DNA from: Zygnema cylindricum
Taxonomy: Eukaryota; Streptophyta; Zygnematophyceae; Zygnematales; Zygnemataceae
Assembly: GCA_037447655.1 (NCBI GenBank)
Contig: JBBHKE010001012.1
Coordinates: 212,851-276,850 of the forward strand
Direction of reading: 5' to 3'
Length of the DNA stretch: 64,000 nucleotides
Each line of letters starts with the position of its first letter. Position 1 is the first letter of the stretch. Shown piece by piece: positions 1 through 10,896 of this stretch. Position numbers and translations under genes: made by a program. The notes beneath the pieces were generated by a model, which did not search any database, was not told the DNA's origin, and saw only the letters and a program-made list of their open reading frames with translations.

Positions 1-261
1 GGTCATAGGGCATTTAACTGTGCACAACTGAAGAAAATTCACTGTTATAACAGTGGAGAGGAAGGACATTTCAACAAAGAGTGCATAAAACCGAAAAAGA
101 AAGTCACTTGTTTTAAATGCGGAGGTTCAGATCATTACGTTAAGGACTGTATAGATAAGAGATCTTTTAAAACAGTTGATGTCAATGAAGGTCTTCAGGA
201 AGATATTGTACTATACCTAGCTAAGCACGAAGCCCAGGAGGTGGGAAACGGAAAGGACTAG
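1..261 (+). pseudogene. gag: Gypsy Gag C-terminus with CCHC zinc knuckles
   Basis: Frame 1 is open from the window edge to a TAG at 259-261. It shows the tail of one knuckle (GHRAFNC), a second with one Cys replaced by Ser (CYNSGEEGHFNKEC) and a complete third (CFKCGGSDHYVKDC, CX2CX4HX4C). Such knuckles bind retroelement RNA during packaging. The 5' part lies outside the window. Confidence 0.8.
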
Positions 262-359
262 GGAAAAGTCATCAGGTGAGTCGACCATATCTAAGGGTTA
301 AGGAGTTAACTCTGGAGGGCAAGCTAATGAATTGAAAAGCTAGCATAGCTGAATTTATT

Positions 360-723
360 ATGATGCTAACTACACTCTATAGTTTGAACAATCCTTCTGC
401 TGAAACTCTTAACAACAAACCTATGTTGGGACAGTTAAGTAACAATGACACCAGACACAGTTTGATAAGATTAGAGTATTTAAAGGAAGGAAAACCATTG
501 AGAGTTATGTTAGATTCAGGTGCTACACATAATTTTATTTCATATAAGTTTGTATAGGAAAATAAAATTTCTACAGTCATAAGGGAAAAACCTTTCCATG
601 TTCAGGTGGGAAATGGTAATACGTCCACATTAGATTTACAAACTGACACAATAGAAGATGATATCCAGGGTCATAAAACAAATGTTGTGTGTGAAATAAT
701 GAATTTGGGTAGTGAGGAGCTAA
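360..723 (+). pseudogene. Gypsy aspartic protease, N-terminal part
   Basis: The frame contains the retropepsin active-site pattern LDSGATHNFI at about residues 51-60. It is stopped by TAG at 555-557, after which the same frame continues with recognisable protease sequence up to 723, where the solo LTR interrupts it. The polypeptide resumes after the LTR at 2005 with the typical LGKPWL segment, so the LTR landed in an existing coding region. Confidence 0.75.
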
Positions 724-1999
724 TGTTGTTTTGAAGATTTAGTTTCGCGCGTACGTGAAATTTGGTGCGCACGCGACGTTTCGTGCGTAAATATTTACCT
801 GATGTACTGTGGAGGTTTGAAGAGATTTGTGGATCGGGGGAGTAAGTGTACATAGAAATAAATATGCCGTAAGGAACAAATTGAGTGGTGCTGAATGCGT
901 TAGAAAATGGATGGCGGATCGCGAAGCGATCCGTTATGAAATGTTTGAAATATCTGAATATGTACGCCGACAGTTCTGAGCGTCATATTTGGATAATTGT
1001 ACTTTATTTGTGACACGCCGGATTTATTGCAAATGACGTGGTTACGGTACGGTTTTATTTGGATGACATGATGTCGTTTCGTCAAGTGGAATTCTGTTTG
1101 GATTTTTGTGACCACGCTTCGCGACATCAACGGTTCCGAATAAGAGTTACGGACGGCGGAAAAAGGCCGCCGTTATTTTCAAGTAGTGGTGACGAGAAAT
1201 CGCGTCAATCACACGATATTTATATTTGGACGTTCCGGATTGTTCGACAAAATTTGAGGAGTTTCGTTGAGTGACTCAGCATGACTCAGCATACGATTTG
1301 GTGTCGGTGTAAATATTTGGAGTAACATTGTTTTGTCTTTTGCATTATTATAAATTAGTGTTGATTATGATGTTTATATTTAAGTGATCAATTAGGGTTT
1401 TGATAGTTTAATTTGTGTGTGTACAATATCATACTTGTAGACAAGTGTACGCTTACGATTGCTTGACTCTCAGGTGTACGCTTACAATTAGTTTGATTTA
1501 GTGACAGTTATGTAATTTACTTTGGTTATTTTGACACTTAGTGATTCATTGACAACTCACAAGTGTATATATAGGAATGAGCTTTGTTAGGAATTTAATA
1601 ATCAATGCTGGTTAGTAAAGTGGGGACCGAAGATGTAGACTTTTAGGGTTGCCGATTAGGTCATGCACTTTTGAATGATATAATGATTATACCTTGATTA
1701 TACTCTTGTTTATGTGTGATGCAGTTGTTTTTATTATTTATGTTATTTTATATATGTTTTGCATTGTTAATGCATTTGTCCTAGGGTTTGTTTATGTCGA
1801 TTATTCCATCAAACCTTAGATGATGTCATAGGGTTTATTTATGTTGATTATTCCATGAAACCCTAAATGTTGTTTGTTGCGTCTGTGTACGCATATGGAG
1901 GATGCATTTCATATGATTGTTCGTCGACCTATTTTTGCTTAGCTTTTTGCATGATAGTTTGGGTGGCTTCTGCGGTCTATTTTAGACCAAAGAACAACA
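724..1999 (+). mobile_element. Solo LTR, family E, copy 1
   Basis: It begins TGTTGTTTTGAAG and ends AAGAACAACA (TG...CA). It is flanked by the 5-bp target duplication GCTAA at 719-723 and 2000-2004, and it splits the gypsy protease. No internal region is present, so it is a solo LTR left by LTR-LTR recombination. A second copy lies at 6896-8337 and a related inverted copy at 25072-26610. The small open frames inside it do not resemble proteins. Confidence 0.9.
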
Positions 2000-2004
2000 G
2001 CTAA

Positions 2005-2222
2005 TACTGGGAAAGCCCTGGTTAAAAGAAAATAACTCTCAAATTAATTGGGAAACTAACACCTTGAGAGTGAAGTCTGAGAACAACTTGAAGGTTTTGC
2101 AAGCATTACCTTCGAAGAAGTTGCATAGGAATCATATAATTAACATAACCGAATTGGGAGTGAAAGGTTTGATTTCTGCTAAACATTTTAAAAAGTATTT
2201 CAAGGCTAAAAACAAATCATGA
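2005..2222 (+). pseudogene. Gypsy protease C-terminal part and linker
   Basis: This is a continuation of the protease interrupted at 723. The frame reads ILGKPWLKENNSQINW and onward, the hydrophobic-Gly segment that follows the retropepsin fold in gypsy polyproteins. It closes at a TGA near 2221, just before the next open part of pol. Confidence 0.65.
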
Positions 2223-2226
2223 TTTC

Positions 2227-3106
2227 TTGTTATTAGTAACCGAGGCAATTAGTGATGAAGGGGGGGGGGGAAACAATTACATTGACGTTATTCCTAAATC
2301 AGACACAACTCAAAATCTTGAATATCAAAAATCTGATTTCGTAACTGACATTAATACATTTGATGTTGCTGTTAAAGATTTTATATTTGAATTTCGTGAT
2401 GTTTTCCCAGGTGACTTACCCTCAGGGAGGCCACCTTCCCGAGATGTGGAACATATTATTAACCTTGAACCTGGATGTAATCATAAGGGAATTTATAAGC
2501 ACAGTTTCTTTGAGCAGGAGGAGTTCAAGAAACAGATCAAGGAGCTTCTAGAGAAAGGACATATCCAGCCCCAGCAAATCATCGTACCGAACACCAATTG
2601 TCTTCGTCAAGAAGAAAGACGAAACGTTTAGAATGTGTGTCAACTATCGTAGTCTAGACAAGATTACAGTGAAGGATAAGTATCCCTTACCTTTAATTTT
2701 TGATATAATAGATCGTTTAAAAGGTGCTAAAGTATTTTCGTTGATTACTCTGCGTAGTGGCTTTAATCAGGTACCAATTAGAACTGAAGATGTTGATAAA
2801 ATGACTTTTAGAACTAGAGTCGGTCATTTTGAATGGATGATGATGCCATTTGGTTTGACGAATGCACCGCCCACTTATCAAAGATTAATAAATCAAACAA
2901 TTTCGGATTATATTGATAGGCTTGTTCAAGTGTTTATCAATGACATCCTAATATATAGTGAATCTAAGAAACAACATTTAATTCAATTAATGAAAGTATT
3001 AGAAAGGTTAAAAGAAAGAAAATTGTATGGGAAATTGTCAAAATCCAGTTTTCTTAAAAATGAACAATTATTTTTGGGACATATAGTTAGTGGGGAAGGT
3101 GTTTAA
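2227..3106 (+). pseudogene. pol: Gypsy reverse transcriptase, catalytically broken
   Basis: Two frames joined by a frameshift near 2620-2635 cover the RT. The first (2227-2631) holds the upstream connector with FRDVFPGDLPSGRPP. The second (2633-3106) holds CVNYRSLDKIT, then FSLITLRSGFNQ, MPFGLTNAPPTYQ and VFINDILIYS. In active gypsy RTs the first catalytic Asp sits where this copy has Thr (LITL), and the central DD pair is ND here. The polymerase could therefore not work even if the frame were open. It ends at TAA 3104-3106. Confidence 0.85.
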
Positions 3107-3778
3107 ACTGATCCATCCAAAATTACCGCAAGTCAAGATTGGAGGCAACCTACTACTATCACAGAAGTTAGATCGTTTTTGGGGTTGGCCACTTATTTTA
3201 GGAAATTTATCAAAAAGTTTAGTATGATTGCTGCACCATTAACAGATTTACTACGGGAGAAGGAGACGTTTGCGTGGGGAGCTGATCAGGAGAAAAATGT
3301 CGAAGAACTAAAAGGGAAGTTAACCTCTGCCCCTACACTGGTGTATCTTGATCCTGTTGAGGAGTTTGAAGTCTTAATCACCACAGATGCATCTGACAAA
3401 GGTTTAGGTGCACTCATAAGTCAAAAAGTTGGTAAACACATTCATCTTATTTATTTTGAGTCCAGGAAATTCAATGATGCTGAAAAAAATTATCCAGCAC
3501 AAGAAAACGAATTGCTTGCAATTGTTCATGTATTGGTGAAATGGCGTTGTTATTTGCATAATAAAGAATTCACAGTTCATTTTGATAATAAAACACTTTC
3601 TTATCTGCAAAGATTAAGTGATGCACAAATTATGACTGGTAGACAAGTTAGGTGGATGCAAAAATTGGCATATTTCAAATTTAACGTCAAACATATTCAT
3701 AGAAAAATTAATTCGGTGGCAGATCCTTTAAGTACATGTTTTGCAATAAGTGTGATGGTCAAGATGAATTGCTTTTAG
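3107..3778 (+). pseudogene. pol: Gypsy RT thumb and RNase H
   Basis: From 3179 the frame continues with [14 protein letters not shown] and [15 protein letters not shown], then the RNase H start ([15 protein letters not shown]), [19 protein letters not shown] and [12 protein letters not shown]. This matches the Ty3/gypsy RNase H order with its Asp and Glu positions still visible. It is separated from the RT frame by a TAA at 3104 and ends at TAG 3776-3778. Confidence 0.8.
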
Positions 3779-4142
3779 ATGGTGTTAGAAATGGTTATGA
3801 TAAAGATCCTTATTTTGTTGTGATTTTCAAGAATATTTCTGGGGTTTATTCTAACCCATTGAATGAGAGGCGTGTCAAAAACTTTAAAATAGAGGATGAT
3901 TTAGTGTATTGACGAACTTGAGATAGGCTATAAATTCTAGAGTTAGGAAACTTAAGGAGACGACTTTTACAAGAAGCCCATGAGCATTTAGGACATCTAG
4001 GTCGAGTTAAAACTCTTTGTCGGTTGCACAGTAGATTCTTTTGGCTAGGGATGGCAAAAGGGGTGTCAAAACACTTAGAAAGTTGTATCCCTTGCCAACA
4101 GTGTAAACCTTGTAATCAAAAACCTAAGGGTCTCGTAAACCT
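3779..4142 (+). pseudogene. pol: Gypsy integrase HHCC zinc-binding region
   Basis: Translation gives EAHEHLGHLGRVKTL about 30 residues before SCIPCQQCKP. This is the His-His...Cys-Cys pattern of the integrase N-terminal domain, interrupted by two or three stops around 3910-3950. Confidence 0.65.
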
Positions 4143-4670
4143 TTGGATATCCTCGAACGACCATGGGAGTCTGTTAGTATAGATTTTATTGTCAGATTGC
4201 CGGCTACATCTAGAAGAAATGACAGGATCATGATCGTAGTCGATAGGTTCAGTACAATATCAATATTTATCCCTTGCAAAATTACTCATTCAGTTGTAGA
4301 TATTGCAAATTTATATTTTGACAACGTGGTTAGACATCATGGAGTTCCTCTATCTATAGTAAGTGATAGAGATTCAAAATTTACGTCTGAATTTTGGAAA
4401 AAATTGCAGCAAAGTTTAGGCAATGGATTAAAAATGTGTACCTCTTATTATACTCAGACAGATGGACACACAAAAAGGATGAAGATACACTGGAGGAAAT
4501 GCTTAAGACTGCTTGCAGTGGAGTCCAAAATACATGGGAATCTAAACTGCCATTAATGGAATTTGCATTCAATTCATGTAAACATGCCAGTACACGATTC
4601 TCACCGTTTGAAGTTGCATACAGATACCAACCGAGAGAAACATTAGATTTAATAACAGGGGTTACTTAAG
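4143..4670 (+). pseudogene. pol: Gypsy integrase catalytic core
   Basis: WESVSIDFIVRLP supplies the first catalytic Asp, and VSDRDSKFTSEFW the second. The third acidic residue, normally in a DGQTER-like context, is Lys here (DGHTKRMK), so the DDE triad is broken. A frameshift near 4480 moves the rest to another frame (4394-4669), which carries KLPLMEFAFNS and FSPFEVAYRYQPR, both typical of gypsy integrases. Confidence 0.8.
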
Positions 4671-4890
4671 AAAAAAGGGGTTCTGGAATCGAGTTTAAAG
4701 AATACATTTAAACAGTTTAGAAAACATTACGGGATTCATTAGCGGAGGCACAAAGAAGGCAAGAATTAAATGCTAATGGCAAATGGGGTGATTGGTGGTT
4801 AGCACAAGTGACAAGGTTTGGCTTTCAACAACTCATTACAAGTGTTAGATCGAGGGACAGCAATCATTTTTGCATCTGGTAGATAGCACA
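4671..4890 (+). pseudogene. Gypsy integrase C-terminal remnant
   Basis: Only degraded protein similarity remains in this stretch, including an AEAQRRQE-like segment with several stops. The gypsy signal ends near 4880. From about 4905 onward the opposite strand encodes copia RNase H, so an old rearrangement or truncation joins the two elements. Confidence 0.5.
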
Positions 4891-4904
4891 CTATAATTAC
4901 CAGG

Positions 4905-5345
4905 GAAAACAATTTTTCTCTTACAAAGTGTTATCTTATATCCATGTGCTTACTCTTTAAATGGTGGTTAGAGGCAATGGCAAAAGCAACTTTGTTATCA
5001 CACCATATCACATGTGGACCAACTTGCATGTATCCTAATTCTTCCAACATGGATTATACCCATAAGAGTTTTTTGAGGGCCAAGCTTGCTACCATGTATT
5101 CGGACTCCATTGTCGATTGTGCCGTGACTTTTTGAAGTTTGCTGCTCCAGCAGCAAGTCTGTTTCCCAATTTGCAAAACAAATCCTTTGGTAGATTTATG
5201 GCTTGGCATGTCGCCATAGCTTTCATCACTCCATGTTTGCAGCATTTCTCCTCCACTTAGTGTGAGTTTGAGGTCTTTGGTTCCTGCCAAATATCTTAAG
5301 ACTCTCCTTGCTGCATCACGAATTTCTAGGATTTTATAGACTTCT
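4905..5345 (-). pseudogene. pol: Copia D RNase H
   Basis: The minus-strand frame 5290-5054 contains LQTWSDESYGDMPSHKST, CCWSSKLQKVTAQST and MESEYMVASLALKKLLWV, the core of copia RNase H. Past the stop at 5054 the chain continues with WCDNKVAFAIASNHH and SKHMD, which is the C-terminal part. Family A elements in this window carry close relatives. Stops and the abrupt end at about 4905 mark it as a relic. Confidence 0.8.
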
Positions 5346-5639
5346 GCTCAGTACCCCAACTGCTGCAGCAATATCAGGACGGGTAAAATTCAGGAAATAT
5401 ATTAAACTTCCCACTATTTTTTTGTAAGGTATTATTGTTATAGGATCATCCTCCTCTGAGTCTTAATACTCATTAACAGTAACACCCGGTTCTGTCTCAT
5501 CTCCCTCTTAATTCTGCAAAAACTCTATTGGAGTTAGATACCCTTTTGCCCACCCGCATTCCAAACTTATCTAGCATGTTCCCAATAGCTTGTTATAGAG
5601 TCAATTTTATTAATCTGTTATTTCTATCATTTTCTACTT

Positions 5640-6270
5640 AAATTCCCACAATATTTTAGGCCTCACCGAGGACTTTTATCTGGAATTGTGAATGTAATGC
5701 AGTTTTGATTTTGTAAATTTCAGCCATTGATTTGCTTATTAATAGTAGATCATCTACATACACTGCTAAATACACTATCCCATCCTCACCTTTTAGAAAG
5801 TAAACATAATGATTAGAGCTTATCCTTTGAAATCCTAGGCTAGTTAAGAACTCGTCAAGCTTTAGATTCCATTGCCTAGGGGCATGTTTTAGACCGTACA
5901 ACAATTTTAACAATTTGCATACTAAGTGCTCTTTTCTTGGCTCTCCATACATTTCAAGCTACTACATGTAAATGGTCTTTTCTAGCTCTCCATGCAAAAA
6001 GGTCGATTTTACATCCATCTGATGTATTTCCATATCTTGTATAGTAGTTACGGACAACAAAATCCTAACTGTTGGAAATCTTACAACCAGAGAAAATGTT
6101 TGTTCAAAATCAATTCATTCTTTTTGATTATACCCTTTTGCCACAAGCATAGCCTTATATTGCTGACTAGTGTTATCGGGATTTAACTTCACCTTGAATA
6201 CCCATTTGTTGCCGATCGCTTTTTGGTCCGGAGGGAGATCCACAAACTACCATGTGTGGGTTTCCATAAT
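5640..6270 (-). pseudogene. pol: Copia D reverse transcriptase
   Basis: The frame 5952-5656 contains LLKLLYGLKHAPRQWNLKLD and the catalytic YVDDLLL box, so the metal-binding DD pair survives. Upstream, between 6270 and 5955, lie degraded blocks corresponding to WVFKVKLNPD and the Asp-bearing first RT block. The stretch 5346-5640 is the RT-RNase H connection, with only scattered similarity and many stops. Confidence 0.75.
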
Positions 6271-6275
6271 CGACT

Positions 6276-6890
6276 TTATTTCGTCGTTAGCAGCCTCCAT
6301 CGAGTAACGTTGTTATAGTGATGACAAGGCCTCCCGAATGGCCAGAGGCTGCCCTGAGGCCGCAAAGTAGAAAAAGTGGGAATATGCTTGCATCCGGCTA
6401 CTGAATCGTCTTCCCCTGTAAATTCTGAGGCTGAAATCGTCGGATCCCTTGCATTTCTTTTTTGTCTCTGTGTAGAATCTATAGGATTCGAATTTTGATC
6501 ACCGTGCTGAAATTGAACTTGTTGAGGAACTTGGTTAATGTCAGACACCGGTGTCACCACCGGAGGGCCTTTCCATCTATATGACAATCTCATGTTTGCA
6601 ATCTAAAATGACATATTCATGTATTTTTTGTTGCTTTTGTTGTTATGTCATTTTAAATAAATCTATCGAGTCAAGCCCATCCTTTACGATAATACTCTTT
6701 GCTACAATTATTTTCTGTTTCTCAAATACAAAGACTATATACCATTTGGAGTGATCATCATACCCCAACAAAATAGTTGGTAATCCTTTCGGTTCTATTT
6801 TCCAGCTGCCTTTAGATGTACCAAAATAAAGCATTTTCTACCAAAGACTTTGAAATAACTAACATCTAGTTTTCTACCAGTCCTGACCTC
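6276..6890 (-). pseudogene. Copia D integrase C-terminus and linker
   Basis: The minus frame 6834-6643 reads FGTSKGSWKIEPKGLPTILLGYDD, corresponding to the conserved copia segment in which the capsid-exit loop Gly-Tyr precedes a variable linker. Frame 6593-6276 carries the low-complexity acidic linker before RT (STQRQKRNARDPTISASEF). The chain is interrupted at 6896 by a solo LTR and resumes upstream at 8343. Confidence 0.65.
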
Positions 6891-6895
6891 GTAAG

Positions 6896-8337
6896 TGTTG
6901 TTTTTGAAGATTTAGTTTCGTGCGTACATGAAATTTGGTGCGCACGCGACGTTTCGTGCGTATACATCTACGTGATATACTGTGGTGGTTCGAATGGATT
7001 TGTGGATTGGGGGGTAATTGTACGGATGAATTTAAAGTGACGTAAATGACAAATTAAGTGGCGCGGAATGCGTAATAGAAATGGACGGCGGATCGCGAAG
7101 CGATCCGACTTTGAAATATTCGAAGTGTTTGAAAATGTACGTTGGCCGTACGAAATATAATGCGACAGGCACATTAATGAAAAGGACGCCGCCGGTACGG
7201 CGTATCAATTTTGGACAGTTGTACTTTTATTTGGTCAGCGGCATTTATGGCGAAGTACGTAGTAACGGTACGGACTAATTTGGATAGTTTGACGAGGTTT
7301 CGACAAGTGGATTTTTATGACCACGCGGCGCGACATCAAGGGTGCCGATTAAGAGCGACGGACGGCGGATATAGGCCGCCGAGATTTTTTATGTAGTGGT
7401 GACGCGAAATCGCGTCAATCACACGATATTTATTTTTGGACGTTCCGGATTGTTTGACAAGTGATTCGTGGTACACGTGGAAGGCGGATGGCGTCCGCCG
7501 ATATTTCCAAGGGATCGTATTGTTTGATGACGTGTTAATTAGGTGGACCGTACATATACGATGTCGGTTCACTACGTGGAATTATCTACGGGTGACTAAG
7601 CAAGTTGTCACTTATGACGCGGATTTGTGGATGCGTCGGTGTAAATATTTGGAGTAACATTGTTTTGTCTTTTGCGTTATTATAAATTAGTGTTGATTAT
7701 GATGTTTATATTTAAGTGATCAATTAGGGTTTTGATAGTTTAATTTGTGTGTGTACAATATCATACTTGTAGACAAGTGTACGCTTACGATTGCTTGACT
7801 CTCAGGTGTACGCTTACGATTAGTTTGATTTAGTGACAGTTATGTAATTTACTTTGGTAATTTTGACACTTAGTGATTCATTGACAGCTCACAAGTGTAT
7901 ATATAGGAATGAGCTTTGTTAGGAATTTAATCATCAATGCTGGTTAGTAAAGTGGGGACCGAAGATGTAGTATTTTAGGGTTGCCGATTAGGTCATGCAC
8001 TTTGAATGATATAATGATTATACTTTGATTATACTCTTGTTTATGTGTGATGCATTTGTGTGTTATTATTTATTTATGTTTTTATATATGTTTGATATGC
8101 ATTGTTTATGCATTTGTCCTAGGGTTTGCTTATGTTGATTATTCCATCAAACCTTAGATGTTGTCATAGGGTTTATTTATGTTGATTATTCCATGAAACC
8201 CTAAATGTTGTTTGTTGCGTCTGTGTACGCATATGGAGGATGCATTTCATATGATTGTTCGTCGACCTATTTTTGCTTAGCTTTTTGCATGATAGTTTGG
8301 GTCGCTTCTGCTGTCTATTTTAGACCAAAGAACAACA
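6896..8337 (+). mobile_element. Solo LTR, family E, copy 2
   Basis: It begins TGTTGTTTTTGAAG and ends AAGAACAACA. The target duplication GTAAG is present at 6891-6895 and 8338-8342. It is closely similar to copy 1 at 724-1999 over nearly its whole length, with extra sequence in the first 700 bp. It interrupts the integrase of copia D. No internal coding region accompanies it. Confidence 0.9.
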
Positions 8338-8342
8338 GTAAG

Positions 8343-8870
8343 GAGTAGTGTCTATTGATCTTGACCCTATTCTATTCTTGATATAAAGAGCACAATTAAA
8401 TGCTTCAGCCAAGAATTTCGGATCCACGTCCTTATCTGGAAGCATAGACTTAGAGCTCTATGTGATAGTTCTATTTAGTCTCTCTAAAACCCCATTTTGT
8501 TCTTGTGAATATGGAACACTTAGCTGATGACTGATACCTTCTTTAAGTAGGAAGTTTTCAAACTATTTTGATGTATATTCGCTGCTGTTGTCCGATCTGA
8601 GTTCTAGAATTGGCAAACCATGTAGTTTCTCCACCCATGCTTTGTAGTGTTGGAAGTGCTGAAGACTTCACTCTTGTCTCTCATGAAGTAAACATTGGTA
8701 AACCTCAAAAAATCATCTGTAAACGTAACCATGTATTTCATCCCCCCGGCAGATGGTACCTTTACATGGCCGAAAACATCAGAATGACTTAGTTGCAAAA
8801 TTTTAGTGGACCGGTGTTCAATTCCTGTGGAAACGATAATCTTTGTATTTTTCCTATTGCACAACCATCA
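8343..8870 (-). pseudogene. pol: Copia D integrase core
   Basis: The minus frame 8864-8604 reads HSDVFGHVKVPSAGGMKYMV and TFTDDFLRFTNVYFMRDKSE, the first half of a copia integrase core with its first catalytic Asp (HSD). Below 8604, blocks like LRSDNSSEYTSK and a QNGVLERLN-like segment are recognisable between stops down to the solo LTR at 8337. Confidence 0.75.
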
Positions 8871-8894
8871 CACGTTTTAGCAGACTGATGTGAA

Positions 8895-9480
8895 AGAGTG
8901 AATCCTAATTTACCACCATCTACCATTTTTTTTCAAACTGTCGTAGTTCAGTTGGCCTAACCTCTTATGCCACAGCTCATCTGAAGATAATGCATTGGAA
9001 TACAAAAGATCATTTTCTTTATTATTGGGCGTATCCATTCGATACATCTTGTTAGCTTCTCTAGTGCTTGTGATCGCAATCTTTCCATTATTGCTAACAA
9101 CGTGCCCACCATGTTTCAAATTGACCTAAAACCCTTAACTTTCTACCAAAGAAGTTGAAAACAATTTTTTCTTAAAATCCGGGACAAAGAGAACATTGTG
9201 AAGAGTTCTCTCAATTGCCTTTCTTTCTATATCAACTAGCAAGGAGACATCACCTACAACACGTGTTTGTACACTCATACCATAGGCATAGTTGATATTT
9301 TTCTTGGGTTTGGATTTGAATTTTTGAAGATTGCCTTGTTACAGGTCATATGTGCCGATGCTCCTGTATCCATTATCCATCTTGTGTCTTTTACACCCTC
9401 CATTGCTGGCGCTATAGAGATTAAATCCTCGTTCTTGTCGTTAGAGATTGTCTGAGATTCGTTCTGGTAAGATGAAGATG
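8895..9480 (-). pseudogene. Copia D protease and GAG-pre-integrase
   Basis: On the minus strand WIMDTGASAHMTCNK (around 9380-9340) is an intact retropepsin active site. It is followed, after a degraded stretch, by 9119-8910 containing ELWHKRLGQLNYDSL, the His-His part of the integrase zinc finger. Several stops separate the blocks. Confidence 0.7.
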
Positions 9481-9499
9481 CCGAGAATAGTGCATTTCC

Positions 9500-10383
9500 T
9501 CGAGTGTAGATCTTGGGAAATCTTGATTAAACCTGCTTTGTTGCCATCCAGGCCTGTACAATCCTGTTTCGTTAGCTTTTTGAAGGTTAGGACAAAACTT
9601 ACATCCATGACTTTTTCATTTTAATAAAAACAAGCATTGAAAGACTCTCTAATTCCTCTCTAATTAACTAGTTTAACTGATTTTGCTTCTGATTAAACAT
9701 ATTATTCTGCTGATTAAACTGTGTATTTTTGTCAAAATCTGCATTAAATGCCTCTACTTGTTTTTCTCCATTAAGAATTTTAGAATCAACTTCCTTCTCT
9801 AATATCATATTAATTGCTAAATATAAAGTCCAACTGGCTTTATCTTTTTGTTTCAGCTTATCAGATGTTGCTTTCATGGTATTAGGAAGACCCCTCATTA
9901 GTAATGCAGCCTGTTGAAATTAAGGGAAAGATCCACCTGCACAGGCGTGAGAGTCTATTAGACTTCGAAACTTGTTACCATATCCGACCATTATGCCTCT
10001 CGTGTATTTATAGTCCCAAATTTTGCCAGCCAAAAATATTTTTTCTTGGACATTAGCCTTTTCGTTATCATTTTTGAGAGACTTCCACATTTCCATCGCC
10101 TTTATCATTTTTATCCAAGACATAACTAATTTCTCAAAGATACAAGATTTTAGAATAGATCGAGCTTGCAAACTTTTATTCGACCAAGACGGATCCGATT
10201 CCTCCATTGAACCATCCAAATTATCCAAAAGATTAACATTTTGAAGTGTGTTTCCACCATATCGGCCCAATAAACATTTTTTTCCCACGAAAAGATAGGA
10301 ATTCTTGATGACATGCCCATAACCTGATGTTCTACGACCATTGGAGCAAGGGAAGCAGCAGGAGTAGTAGTAGAAATAGACAT
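9500..10383 (-). pseudogene. gag: Copia D gag
   Basis: The start codon at 10383 (MSISTTTPAAS) lies in the LTR end, 59 nt before the LTR/internal border. The frame crosses the primer-binding site as QVMG (see 10310-10324). Frameshifts at about 10250 and 9925 move the chain between frames (10383-10150, 10390-9920, 9898-9668). The middle contains the copia capsid pattern EMWKSLKN...KANVQEKIFLAGKIWDYK. A weak knuckle-like CFY...GKFCPN remnant lies around 9600. The sequence is decayed but recognisable. Confidence 0.7.
10310..10324 (-). promoter_or_regulatory. Primer-binding site of copia D
   Basis: On the minus strand the bases right after the LTR end are GGTTATGGGCATGTC. The first ten match the complement of the anticodon stem-loop of initiator tRNA-Met (GCCCATAACC). 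This is the half-tRNA primer site known in Drosophila copia and yeast Ty5. The site is inside the gag frame and is translated V-M-G. Confidence 0.7.
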
Positions 10384-10891
10384 AATTCACTCACAAAAGC
10401 TGACCAAGAATCCTACCAAACAACTATTTTCTACAACATAATTCACTCACAGAAGCTGACCAAGAATCTTACCAAACAACTTTTTTCTACACCTCACTGA
10501 ATTTAACACAACAATCCAAACTCCTTCAACCTATACCACATATCACAAAGACTAACAACTCCTAAAGTTTAGGACATAATTTACTCACAAAAGCTAACCA
10601 AGAATCCTACCAAACAACTATTTTCCACGACATAATTCACTCACAACTATTTTCTACGACATAGTTCACTCACAGAAGCTGACCAAGAATCTTACCAAAC
10701 AGCGTTTTTCTACACCTCACTGAATTTAACACAACAATTCAAACTCCTTCAACCTATACCACATATCACAAAGACTGACAACTCCTAAAGTTTCAGCCTA
10801 ATTGATCTAGCATACACCAATATATGGAACTCAGAAGTTTCCTAAAAACAGTCTGCAAATTACACACTTAGAAAGTCTAGATACATCAAAT
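10325..10891 (-). mobile_element. Copia D 5' LTR, U5-side part
   Basis: This stretch matches the 3' half of the solo D LTR at 18479-19308 in reverse (for example the GTATCCAGACTTCC and AACTTTGGGAGTTGTC regions). It is cut at 10892 by the insertion of copia A and resumes at 24047. Between about 10384 and 10800 it carries an imperfect direct duplication of roughly 200 bp (units containing CATAATTCACTCACA and CACCTCACTGAATTTAAC) plus a shorter partial copy. There is no gene in it. Confidence 0.75.
10384..10800. repeat. Imperfect tandem duplication in the D leader
   Basis: The block containing ACTCACAGAAGCTGACCAAG, CACCTCACTGAATTTAACAC and CCTATACCACATATCACAAAG occurs at about 10443-10575 and again at about 10668-10795, with shorter partial copies at 10384-10440 and 10573-10660. 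Confidence 0.75.
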
Positions 10892-10896
10892 GTTCT

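Larger units (their letters stand above)
1..4890 (+). mobile_element. Decayed Ty3/gypsy retrotransposon, gag-pol part
   Basis: The domain order is gag zinc knuckles, aspartic protease, reverse transcriptase, RNase H, then integrase, which is the Ty3/gypsy order. The element enters from the left edge of the window and its 5' LTR is not seen. The body is broken by a solo LTR at 724-1999, by several stop codons and by frameshifts. Its 3' end is lost at a junction with an inverted copia element near 4880-4905. Key catalytic residues of RT and integrase are replaced, so it is a dead copy. Confidence 0.9.
4900..10324 (-). mobile_element. Truncated copia element D, internal region
   Basis: Reading on the minus strand the order is gag (10383-9500), protease (about 9400), GAG-pre-integrase, integrase, RT and RNase H, which is the Ty1/copia order. 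Family D is identified by the leader and LTR, which match the solo LTR at 18479-19308. The 3' LTR is missing because the element ends at the gypsy junction near 4900. A solo LTR (6896-8337) splits it between integrase and RT, and copia A splits its 5' LTR at 10892. Many stops and frameshifts make it inactive. Confidence 0.85.
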
